From: a virus
DNA length: 20,031 bases
Direction: 5' to 3' (one strand)
Virus record (IMG/VR): IMGVR_UViG_3300045999_004969
Coordinates: 1 to 20,031 of that record
In this document: positions 13,109 to 20,031 of the stretch, piece by piece
Layout: each line of letters opens with the position of its first letter
Numbering within the stretch: position 1 is the stretch's first letter
The notes under the pieces: generated by a model
The model's database searches: none
The model's input: only the letters and a program-made list of their open reading frames with translations
What the model was told of the DNA's origin: nothing
Program-made: the position numbers and the translations under genes

Positions 13109-14401
13109 ATGGACTTGTTAAAAGTTTTCGTAGGTGATGCTTCTGGTGTTGCCGCAAGTGTTTCAGCAATGGTTCCTGGAGATCTTCTTCTCCTTGATGC
13201 TGCTACTTATACTCCTCTAGCTGCAAATACTAGTGGACTTACATCTAAAGATGTAATTATTGCTTCTTGTATTAGCAAGAATGGTGTAAACACTCCTGTG
13301 TTTTCTACACCAATTAAAAAAACTAATATTAAGTATATTACTGCAGTAAATGATAATGAAGCTTCATTTGCTGAAGGTACTTCTACTGCTACAGTAAGTA
13401 CTACTGCACTTGCAGCATCTAGTACTTACTCTATTGGAGTACAAATTAAGGAAGATTTAAGGATGGGTACTTACAATAAGAACACTGAAATCATTGGTGC
13501 TTATACAACCCCTGCTACTATTCCTTCAGATGGTTTTGTTAAAATGGAAATGGCCAGCACTATTGCTAAAGGTTTTGCTGCTAACCCTCTTACCTCTGCA
13601 GGAGCTCCTTCTCAGTTAGTAAATGTTACAAGAACCTTTTCAGCTTTACCAACAGGTAATACAAATACTGCAGCTACTTTTACAATGAAAAGAGGTAGTA
13701 GACAAGTTACTTGGGTTACTGGAACCGATACTCTTGCTGCAGGTGTTGTTGCAGGTGTTGTTCTTAGTTTAGCTGATAGTTGGTATCTTGTAGAAAGCGT
13801 TGATAGAACTAACGGTATTATTACCCTTGATACTGCTTATCAAGGAACTGCTACTACTGCTATTAAAAATGCTACAGTAGCTTTAACAACTGCATATTAT
13901 ACTGCTACTAATCCTACTACATTTAATTTTAAATTTACTGCAATTGCTCAAACTCAACAAAACAGATATGATCAATTTAGAGTAGTAGATTTTGTAGTAA
14001 TTACTCCTAAAGGTAATGATGCTGGATTAGTTACTATTGCTGCAACTGCTCCTGTATATCCAATTGGTTCTTATCGTCAAATTAGAGATCTTGAAGAGAA
14101 GTCTTATACTAACTCTAATCCTCTAATTAACTATAGAGAGTTTCCTTTTGAAACATTTCCTTTGAATGCTACTCCTGGAACTTTTTATTGTATTGTTACT
14201 GTGTCTTATGTTTCTGGATGGGGATATAATATGATGCAATCTAGTCAACCAGAGTTTTTACAAACTGCTGTTGTTGCTGCTCCTTTTGCTGCTGATGGAC
14301 AATTTGATGTAACCCCAACTACAACTAACGCAGGTTCATTTCTTGAAACTTGGTCTGCTTGGGCTGGTTCTCCAACTTCTGGTTCATATACTTTTTCTTA
14401 A
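13109..14401 (+). CDS. Probable auxiliary capsid (decoration) or head-fibre protein, 430 aa
   Basis: The protein is rich in Ala, Thr, Ser and Val, low in charge, and likely all-beta. The N-terminal region has VFVGDASGVAASVSAMVPGD. Residues 90-120 are Thr/Ala/Ser rich, 190-260 look like repeated beta strands, and the tail is Gly/Ser/Thr rich (WAGSPTSGSYTFS). Such composition is usual for capsid surface proteins made in many copies. crAss-like virions are known to carry auxiliary capsid and head-fibre proteins encoded downstream of the capsid gene. A strong terminator directly follows, fitting high-level expression. A tail-tube role is less likely for a short-tailed virion. There is no signal peptide. 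Which surface protein it is remains open. Confidence 0.72.
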   Translation: MDLLKVFVGDASGVAASVSAMVPGDLLLLDAATYTPLAANTSGLTSKDVIIASCISKNGVNTPVFSTPIKKTNIKYITAVNDNEASFAEGTSTATVSTTALAASSTYSIGVQIKEDLRMGTYNKNTEIIGAYTTPATIPSDGFVKMEMASTIAKGFAANPLTSAGAPSQLVNVTRTFSALPTGNTNTAATFTMKRGSRQVTWVTGTDTLAAGVVAGVVLSLADSWYLVESVDRTNGIITLDTAYQGTATTAIKNATVALTTAYYTATNPTTFNFKFTAIAQTQQNRYDQFRVVDFVVITPKGNDAGLVTIAATAPVYPIGSYRQIRDLEEKSYTNSNPLINYREFPFETFPLNATPGTFYCIVTVSYVSGWGYNMMQSSQPEFLQTAVVAAPFAADGQFDVTPTTTNAGSFLETWSAWAGSPTSGSYTFS

Positions 14402-14424
14402 GATATAACTTAAGATTACAATTT

Positions 14425-14457
14425 AAGAGGGAAGAGAAATCTTCCCTCTTTCTTTTT
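14425..14457 (+). terminator. Strong intrinsic terminator after the auxiliary capsid gene
   Basis: A perfect 11-bp stem (14425-14435 with 14440-14450) is capped by GAAA, a stable tetraloop, and followed by TCTTTTT. This is the clearest intrinsic terminator in the window and ends the second structural unit. Confidence 0.93.
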
Positions 14458-14466
14458 ATATACTTT

Positions 14467-14473
14467 CGTATAA
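14467..14473 (+). promoter_or_regulatory. CGTATAA element restarting transcription after the terminator
   Basis: The element lies between a strong terminator and the ATG at 14480, so some start signal is needed here. TACTTTCG (14461-14468), one base off TAnnTTTG, overlaps it. The gap to the ATG is only 6 nt. Confidence 0.45.
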
Positions 14474-14479
14474 AAACAT

Positions 14480-15136
14480 ATGTTACTATCTAAGATAATA
14501 TATACCATTCAAGAGCTTAGGAGTAAGTTCTCTCAATCAGATGATAACCCTCTCTCTGATAGACAAGTACTCTTTATCTTGAATTACTATAGATCTTTTC
14601 TTATTAGACAGGATATGGAGAAAGGTAGACCTCTATCTCCATTCATTATACAAGAGTTGACTTTAGATCTTGAGAAAGTAGATAAAGGTATTGGTTTTGA
14701 AACTAAAGATAAGATACTTAGAACTAAGATTGAGATTCCTAAACCTATAGAGGGGCATATGCATGATTACCTAACTTATGTAGGTAGAGCAGACTTTGAG
14801 GATAGATGGACACAATTAGACTTACAGTCTTTAAAATCAGTAAGCTATACTAGACACGCAGGTAGATTTCCTAGATGGTTTGCTAGAGAAAATTATATAT
14901 ATGTAAAGTTTCCTCCTACTTGTACAGTTAAGAAAATACTTGTTAGAGGAGTATTTGAGGAGCCAGAGTTGGTTGCAAAACTTGCAGGTAAAATACTTCC
15001 ATTTACAGGCATGGAATGGGATTACCCTATCTCTAATAATATGTTATCTATCATTATTAAGATGCTTGAGGAATCAGAATTTAGGTTTACATTTGCTATT
15101 CCTAAAGACCATGAAAATGACGGAAGTCAACAATAA
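14480..15136 (+). CDS. Probable ring/connector protein, 218 aa
   Basis: A helical N-terminal region includes NPLSDRQVLFILNYYRSFLI at about residues 24-43, followed by SPFIIQELTLDLEKVD. Beta-rich segments follow (about 75-150), with YIYVKFPPTCTVKKILVRGV, and a C-terminal helix. The pattern of a helix pair, then 'QE...L..VD', then a beta sandwich with a 'vrGVFE-P' strand, is typical of short-tailed phage connector proteins. It is therefore likely a ring between portal and tail nozzle. It is the first gene after a strong terminator and overlaps the next gene by 26 nt. Which ring it forms is not determined. Confidence 0.74.
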   Translation: MLLSKIIYTIQELRSKFSQSDDNPLSDRQVLFILNYYRSFLIRQDMEKGRPLSPFIIQELTLDLEKVDKGIGFETKDKILRTKIEIPKPIEGHMHDYLTYVGRADFEDRWTQLDLQSLKSVSYTRHAGRFPRWFARENYIYVKFPPTCTVKKILVRGVFEEPELVAKLAGKILPFTGMEWDYPISNNMLSIIIKMLEESEFRFTFAIPKDHENDGSQQ

Positions 15137-15578
15137 GGGAAATTTCCTTATTGCTTACCCACACTTAAAAGACTTACCTTATGAGAAAATTCTAAAAGAA
15201 TTTCAAAGGGTTCTTTATGCACATCTCTTTAAAGGAAAGACTATAGAAACTCCTATAGGAAACTTTGAGGTAATAAGGTTTAAACCTATAAGAAAGTTTA
15301 AGAATAAACCTATAGACTTTAAAGCTACAAGGGAAGAAGGGTTTACTATTAGACACTTAAATGAGCATACTAATGGTTATGCTTGTATGGTAAATTATAC
15401 TCCTAAAGGTGTTTATGAGAGATATAAGTTTAAGACAGTCAGAGTCTTAGCTAGGTCTCTAGCAGCCCATATACTTCAAAATAAAGACTCGTATAAGTTA
15501 TATTATGAAGTTAGCAAATATAAACACAGTAATATACAGGCTGGAACAACTGGTAGTGGAACCACTACCAATAGCTGA
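15111..15578 (+). CDS. Possible HU/IHF-like DNA-binding protein, 155 aa
   Basis: Residues 20-60 contain LPYEKILKEFQRVLYAHLFK followed by TPIGNFEVIRFKP. This matches the helix-helix-strand order and the GNF-type turn of HU/IHF subunits, here with a longer basic middle (KPIRKFKNKPIDFK) and an extra C-terminal domain. A low-complexity tail (AGTTGSGTTTNS) overlaps the next gene. crAss-like phages are reported to carry IHF-like proteins, and this one sits among tail genes, so a virion or tail-assembly role is possible. ATG at 15111 or 15117 is the start. An in-frame ATG at 14940 is rejected because it would lie deep within the preceding gene. Confidence 0.66.
   Translation: MKMTEVNNKGNFLIAYPHLKDLPYEKILKEFQRVLYAHLFKGKTIETPIGNFEVIRFKPIRKFKNKPIDFKATREEGFTIRHLNEHTNGYACMVNYTPKGVYERYKFKTVRVLARSLAAHILQNKDSYKLYYEVSKYKHSNIQAGTTGSGTTTNS
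15490..15496 (+). promoter_or_regulatory. CGTATAA element before the 269-residue gene
   Basis: The element is 8 nt before the ATG at 15505, within the coding end of the HU/IHF-like gene. The following GTTATATTATG closely resembles the sequence after the element at 12408 (GTTATACTATG), so the pair looks like a shared start signal. Confidence 0.4.
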
Positions 15579-16314
15579 TTGTTATGAATGGATAGCTGCT
15601 GCACTACAGCATATTGGTGGTGATTACCCACAAGTTCTAAAAGAGAAAACTCTTGAAATAGAAAACTATAGAGCAGAGATTCCCTGTGATATGGTTAACT
15701 TCCTAAGATGGCTTAAGGTAGAAACTCCTGATGGAACTCAAGAAACTTTTGTAGAAGAAACAAGATTACCTAATTATCTTGAGACCTCATACATCTATGC
15801 CAATAGAAGAGTAAACTTCTATGACCCTACACAACAATATAATCCCTTTAATAACTCCATCAGACACTCAGTTAATAACTGGTTGACTCCTGAGAATGAT
15901 TTGACTTGGAACTCAGTTCTTGATTATAGAATTGAGAATAATACTTTTCTCTTTAATCTTGAGAAAGGAACTATTACCTTGCAATACTGGGCAGTTCCTA
16001 CAGATGAGAATGAGTTGCCAATGATTCCAGATTTAGAAGCCTTTATAGAAGCTTGTATGTGGTATTGCTGTAAACAACTTGCTTATCAAGGATATAAGTT
16101 TAAGAATCCAGAGTTTAAGATGATGTTCTTTGAGCAGAAGTGGAATAGGTATTGTCTGCAAGCTAGAACAGAAGGTAGAATGCCAGATATCCATATGATG
16201 CAAAGAATGTCTAATGAGAATATGAGGCTTCTGCCTATTACTAATCATTACTACACCTCATTTAGGTATCTAGGTATTATGCAACAACAGAATAGACACG
16301 GAAGATTTAGATAA
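15505..16314 (+). CDS. Probable tail connector/ring protein, 269 aa
   Basis: The N-terminus contains DCYEWIAAALQHIGGDYPQV. Next come EIPCDMVNFLRWLKVE, a Tyr/Asn-rich central region (residues about 85-140), and a beta segment ending ITLQYWAVPTDENELPMIPD. After that, helices with EACMWYCCKQLAYQGYKFKN. The pattern 'G.i.LqYwa.PtDe...PmIpd...eA...y...' is characteristic of head-to-tail connector proteins of short-tailed phages, so I call it a ring protein just above the muzzle. It starts inside the preceding gene (74-nt out-of-frame overlap). No later Met lies before about residue 58, and that would remove the conserved-looking N-terminus. Six Met occur within the 21 residues ending MRMSNENM. Confidence 0.8.
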   Translation: MKLANINTVIYRLEQLVVEPLPIADCYEWIAAALQHIGGDYPQVLKEKTLEIENYRAEIPCDMVNFLRWLKVETPDGTQETFVEETRLPNYLETSYIYANRRVNFYDPTQQYNPFNNSIRHSVNNWLTPENDLTWNSVLDYRIENNTFLFNLEKGTITLQYWAVPTDENELPMIPDLEAFIEACMWYCCKQLAYQGYKFKNPEFKMMFFEQKWNRYCLQARTEGRMPDIHMMQRMSNENMRLLPITNHYYTSFRYLGIMQQQNRHGRFR

Positions 16315-16319
16315 GATAT

Positions 16320-19300
16320 ATGGAAGGTACTAATAGTTTTGATAAAGGACTGCATAGGAGTAATAGCCCTCATATGCAACCAGAGGGTAGCTATGTAGAT
16401 GCTTATAACTGGATTAGGAATGATAGTGGTAGATTAACTAATGAAGAGTTAGAACAAATTCTAGGAGCATTACCAACTACTCATACTTACTTAGGCTCAT
16501 GTCCAGTACAAGATGGTTTTATATGTTTCTTTAAGGAAGGAGTTAATAACTCTGAGATAGGTATATTTCAGAATGGAATATATACTGTTGTCTTTAATGA
16601 TTCATTAAGTAATCCTACAGCTCCTTATAAATTAAATTTTCAAAAGGAGATAGATGCTGTAGCTAGAATAAATGCTGCTCAAGAAATAGTTGTATACTTT
16701 GTAGAAGAAGATAATAAACCTAGAAGGTTTAATGTAACTCTATTTCAGAATACAACTAATCCATACTTAAGTGGATTATATGATAATATTGAGGATTGGA
16801 ATCTTCAATTAGATTATAAGATGCCTTATGCAAACTATCAAGTACAACCTGGTGGCACATTACCCTCAGGAACTTACTCATTTGCATTTAGATATGCTAC
16901 TAGTGAGAATAATAAAAGTACCTTTAATATACCATCAAGGTTTATAAATATAATTCCTAATGCAGAATATGATGGACAAGGTAATCCTATTTATGATGAT
17001 ACTACAGTTGGAGGATTACCACAAACTGCTAGTAATCAAAAGATAATTATATCTCTGCAAAATCTTGATTTAAATTATCCATACATTGAACCTGTTGTAA
17101 TTACATACCTTGGTCTTACTAATGTACTCTCAATAAAGAGTTTAGGTTTATTTGAGAATAGAAATAATTTAGAATTAATTTTTAGTACTGAGGATCAGTA
17201 TCTACAAGATGTTAGTGAGACTGCATTACTTGAGATACCATTATCTATAAGCAGTGCTAAATGTATAGAACAAAAAGATAATATACTTGTTCTATCTAAT
17301 ATAACTAGTAAAAGATTTGATAAAGACTTTCAACAAATTGCCAATCAAATTGAGTTACACTGGGAAATAGAAGAGAAGGAAATAGATACTAGAAGAAATA
17401 TAACTAGTGTTAGAAGCAATGACTACAATTTAAAATGGATTGTAGGTAATTGGGATACATTTAGTAGAAAATTTGGAGATATTTCTAGATCTGATGATCA
17501 AACATCTCCTGCAATTTCTAGAGATCAAAACTTTCAAGATACTAATGTATATCAAGACCCTTTACTTTTAAAAGGATTTCAGAGAGGAGAAGTATACTCA
17601 TTTTCTATTACTCCTATTTATAAAGATGGTAGTATAGGATTTGCTTATCATATTCCTGGAAACTTAACAGCTAATGGAACTCAATTAAAAGCTTGGGTAT
17701 CTGAAGAAAAATATACTGAAATATATCAAGAAATAGGTTTAATTGATGGAATAAGACATCATCAAATGCCTGATTATGATGAAACAGGATATGTTGGAAA
17801 TGAGGATTATATAAGAATACTTAGAGTAAGAGTTAAGAATATAAACTTTACTTCTGAGCAGTTACAAAATATTCAAGGATATATTATTGGCTTTCAACCT
17901 AGAAACAATGATGTAAATACTAGAGTTATTGATAATGGGTTCTCAAGACCATATCTTCAGAATGAGTATTTTAAAGATAAGTACATAACTAATTTATGGA
18001 CAGGTAGTGCAGTATATGTAGAAAAACTTGGAGAAGGCAATGATGAAAATTCCAGAGCTGCAAATACATGGTCTCCAAGTTGGTTTACTAATACAGATTA
18101 TGCTATGTATCACTCACCAGATACTCTTTTAGATAGACAAAAAATAAAAGCTGGTTATAAAATACAAAGAGTAGGTTATGGTAATAATTTAATTATACAT
18201 GCTGGTATTTCTGCAGAAGATAGTCCATATTTTGAATGGTATTTGACTAAAGGTCCTGATCCTTTTTATGTTAAAATGACACTTCCTGTATGTAGTAGTA
18301 GAGAAGGCAATGTTACATCTCAAGAACTTTATGCTAATTTTTTCTTTGAGTTTAATGATTTTGTTTCTAATAAAGGTAATTCAGTATTTATAAATAAAGC
18401 ACAATATGTACCTGCTATTGGAGCAGAAAACTCAATAATTATTGATAATAAAATTACTGTAAAATATTGTTCTGAGTATATACACTTAGGTACAAATGAT
18501 ACTCATTTTTTTGATAGTACCTCAGATGCACAAAGTAAATATTTTTTATCTGAACAATATTGGATTTCTCAAATAGAGGGGGGAGAAGCTATTGAAGATA
18601 GGTTTAGAATATTTGATCCTACATATTATTATAAAAATAATAATGATAATACACAAAGAATAGGTATTAACTTATGTAGAATTCTTAATGAGAATGATCA
18701 ACAATATGGTAAACTAGAGAATGGAGAATATACTCCTGCAGCTGTAGTATTAAATTTATCTGAGACACAACCTTTATTAGAGGGAGATATATACATCTCT
18801 AAGTATTTCTTTAATATGTTTGATAAGTTATATGGAAATACTAATGAGACTGTAGAAGGGCATTCTATGATGGGAGTATATGTAGAGTCTAAGAATAACT
18901 ACTCACTTAGACATACAGAAGATAATAAAGTTCCTTTCTACCCTAACTATAAATATTTTGTAAGTAATCAGGAACAGAATCCTGGAATGTTTAACTTAGA
19001 TTGGTATAAAGTAACTACTGGGTATAATAAACAATACTCTGCTATTACTAACCCTAAAGTAAATTTTCCTAAACCTCTTCTTTTTAAAGATATCTCAGAA
19101 TTTAGCAATAGGAGTGTATATTCCTCACAATCTTTTGAGAGTGAGTTAGTAGATCAGTATAGAATATTTCCTCCTAATAATTTTCATGATGTTCCTAGAC
19201 ATAGGGGAGTAATTAAGGATACATTTGTATTTAATAATAACTTCTTCCATCATACAGAATATGGGTTGTGGCTTTCTTTCTTTAATCCTAATACTACACA

Positions 19301-20031
19301 AGCAACTTCTCAAGGAGAAGTAGTACTTGGTAATGCAGGTGTCTTTAGATTACCCTCCAAACTTATACTTGATATTAAAGGTGGTTACATGGGAACTATG
19401 GATAAGAGTGGAACTAATACTCCATTTGGTAGAGTATTCTTAGATCATAAACAAGGTAAAGTATTTCTTTTTGATGGAGAAGCCCCTTCAGAAATTTCAG
19501 ACTTAGGTCTTTTCTCATTCTTTAGAGAGTTTGTAAATACTAATGATAAATATACAATGGGATATGATTGGGCTAATAAGAGATTACTTCTTAATAATAT
19601 AACTCAAGAAAAAGCTATCTCCTATTATCCTAAAACTCAGACATGGACATCTCTTCATGACTTTTCTCCAGATGTATACTTTACTATAAATGGTTCATCA
19701 TATGCTTGGAAAAATGTTGATAATAGTTTCTATAATCTTGATAATCCAAATGGAATTAGAAAGAACTCTTATATTACTCTAGTAGAAAATACTGCCCCTG
19801 ATGCATTTAAGAGATTTGATAGAATAGAAATGAATACTATGTCAGGTGGTAATGCTGGAGTAAATTCTCCAGGATTTGTAGAACCTAATAGTTATATCTT
19901 TAATAATGAATCTTTTACTAATATTCATTGTTGGACAGATAGACAAAACAGTACTGAGTTAACATTTGATTATCCTCAAGATTATAATGCTGCTTTTAAT
20001 AGTAGTTATAACTTTAATTTAGTACCTGTAA
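16320..20031 (+). CDS. Giant tail nozzle/'muzzle' type protein, N-terminal 1237 residues
   Basis: The frame is open from ATG at 16320 to the window edge, so the C-terminus is missing. The N-terminus (MEGTNSFDKGLHRSNSPHMQ) and the segment INAAQEIVVYFVEEDNKPRR (about residues 117-136) resemble nozzle proteins of short-tailed phages (P22 gp10/T7 gp12 class), where a beta-propeller carries a 'iYftD..N.PR' strand. The rest is beta rich, Asn/Tyr/Ser/Phe rich and without signal peptide or membrane segment. In crAss-like phages the gene after the last ring protein encodes the muzzle of the tail, which fits. It begins 5 nt after the upstream stop. Receptor binding is not shown. The length already exceeds those P22 and T7 proteins, consistent with the crAss-like form. 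Confidence 0.85.
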   Translation, partial: MEGTNSFDKGLHRSNSPHMQPEGSYVDAYNWIRNDSGRLTNEELEQILGALPTTHTYLGSCPVQDGFICFFKEGVNNSEIGIFQNGIYTVVFNDSLSNPTAPYKLNFQKEIDAVARINAAQEIVVYFVEEDNKPRRFNVTLFQNTTNPYLSGLYDNIEDWNLQLDYKMPYANYQVQPGGTLPSGTYSFAFRYATSENNKSTFNIPSRFINIIPNAEYDGQGNPIYDDTTVGGLPQTASNQKIIISLQNLDLNYPYIEPVVITYLGLTNVLSIKSLGLFENRNNLELIFSTEDQYLQDVSETALLEIPLSISSAKCIEQKDNILVLSNITSKRFDKDFQQIANQIELHWEIEEKEIDTRRNITSVRSNDYNLKWIVGNWDTFSRKFGDISRSDDQTSPAISRDQNFQDTNVYQDPLLLKGFQRGEVYSFSITPIYKDGSIGFAYHIPGNLTANGTQLKAWVSEEKYTEIYQEIGLIDGIRHHQMPDYDETGYVGNEDYIRILRVRVKNINFTSEQLQNIQGYIIGFQPRNNDVNTRVIDNGFSRPYLQNEYFKDKYITNLWTGSAVYVEKLGEGNDENSRAANTWSPSWFTNTDYAMYHSPDTLLDRQKIKAGYKIQRVGYGNNLIIHAGISAEDSPYFEWYLTKGPDPFYVKMTLPVCSSREGNVTSQELYANFFFEFNDFVSNKGNSVFINKAQYVPAIGAENSIIIDNKITVKYCSEYIHLGTNDTHFFDSTSDAQSKYFLSEQYWISQIEGGEAIEDRFRIFDPTYYYKNNNDNTQRIGINLCRILNENDQQYGKLENGEYTPAAVVLNLSETQPLLEGDIYISKYFFNMFDKLYGNTNETVEGHSMMGVYVESKNNYSLRHTEDNKVPFYPNYKYFVSNQEQNPGMFNLDWYKVTTGYNKQYSAITNPKVNFPKPLLFKDISEFSNRSVYSSQSFESELVDQYRIFPPNNFHDVPRHRGVIKDTFVFNNNFFHHTEYGLWLSFFNPNTTQATSQGEVVLGNAGVFRLPSKLILDIKGGYMGTMDKSGTNTPFGRVFLDHKQGKVFLFDGEAPSEISDLGLFSFFREFVNTNDKYTMGYDWANKRLLLNNITQEKAISYYPKTQTWTSLHDFSPDVYFTINGSSYAWKNVDNSFYNLDNPNGIRKNSYITLVENTAPDAFKRFDRIEMNTMSGGNAGVNSPGFVEPNSYIFNNESFTNIHCWTDRQNSTELTFDYPQDYNAAFNSSYNFNLVPV

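Noticed and set aside
14940-15110. Upstream extension of the HU/IHF-like gene
   Set aside because: It lies fully inside the preceding ring protein gene, and HU-like sequence starts only after 15111.
1-20031. Stop-codon reassignment, as seen in some crAss-like phages
   Set aside because: TAG ends the portal and the HTH-like gene, TGA ends the 132-residue and HU/IHF-like genes, and long genes carry no in-frame stops.
1-20031. CRISPR arrays, tRNA genes, insertion sequences, integrase or defence genes
   Set aside because: No regularly spaced repeats, cloverleaf-like segments, transposase or integrase motifs were seen on either strand.

Overview
The window looks like the structural (virion assembly) arm of a tailed double-stranded DNA phage of the crAss-like group (order Crassvirales), infecting a member of the Bacteroidota. 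This rests on three things seen together. First, the order large terminase, portal, two poorly conserved head proteins, an acidic scaffold-like protein, major capsid protein, connector-type proteins, a possible HU/IHF-like protein and a giant tail protein. Second, low G+C, tightly packed or overlapping genes all on one strand. Third, A-rich, mostly Shine-Dalgarno-free start contexts and TAnnTTTG-like promoter elements typical of Bacteroidota expression. No database search was possible, so the assignment comes from recognition of protein sequences and gene order.

Layout. Positions 1-1082 carry three small minus-strand genes (117, 65 and 44 codons) and two intrinsic terminators on that strand, plus a gene-free stretch (470-796) full of RNA-like structure. 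A 40-bp divergent promoter region (1083-1122) separates this leftward unit from the rightward structural operon. Rightward, 1123-6970 is one compact overlapping run: three small genes (one HTH-like, one HU/IHF-like), a 172-residue protein, TerL and the portal. Then come a 90-residue protein, a 544-residue Gly/Ala/Lys-rich candidate internal virion protein, an acidic scaffold-like protein, and the major capsid protein (9992-11452), closed by a long hairpin. A new unit starts at about 11517 and encodes a 287-residue protein, a connector-type protein and a 430-residue Ala/Thr-rich probable auxiliary capsid protein. That unit closes with a textbook terminator (14425-14457). A third unit encodes two ring/connector-type proteins flanking a possible HU/IHF-like protein, then a giant nozzle or 'muzzle' type tail protein that is still open at the right end of the window.

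How the genes work together. TerL and the portal pump DNA. The scaffold-like protein and MCP build the prohead, which the probable auxiliary protein decorates. Connector-type proteins join portal to tail, and the giant protein forms the distal tail. The 544-residue protein may be packaged and ejected. The two proteins likely needed in greatest number (MCP and the auxiliary protein) are each followed by a strong hairpin and a fresh start signal.

I see no CRISPR array, tRNA, insertion sequence, integrase or defence system. The standard genetic code is in use: TAA, TAG and TGA all end genes. The least explained items are the structured gene-free stretch at 470-796, a recurring CGTATAA element just upstream of several genes, out-of-frame gene overlaps, and two codon-usage islands inside terL and the portal gene.
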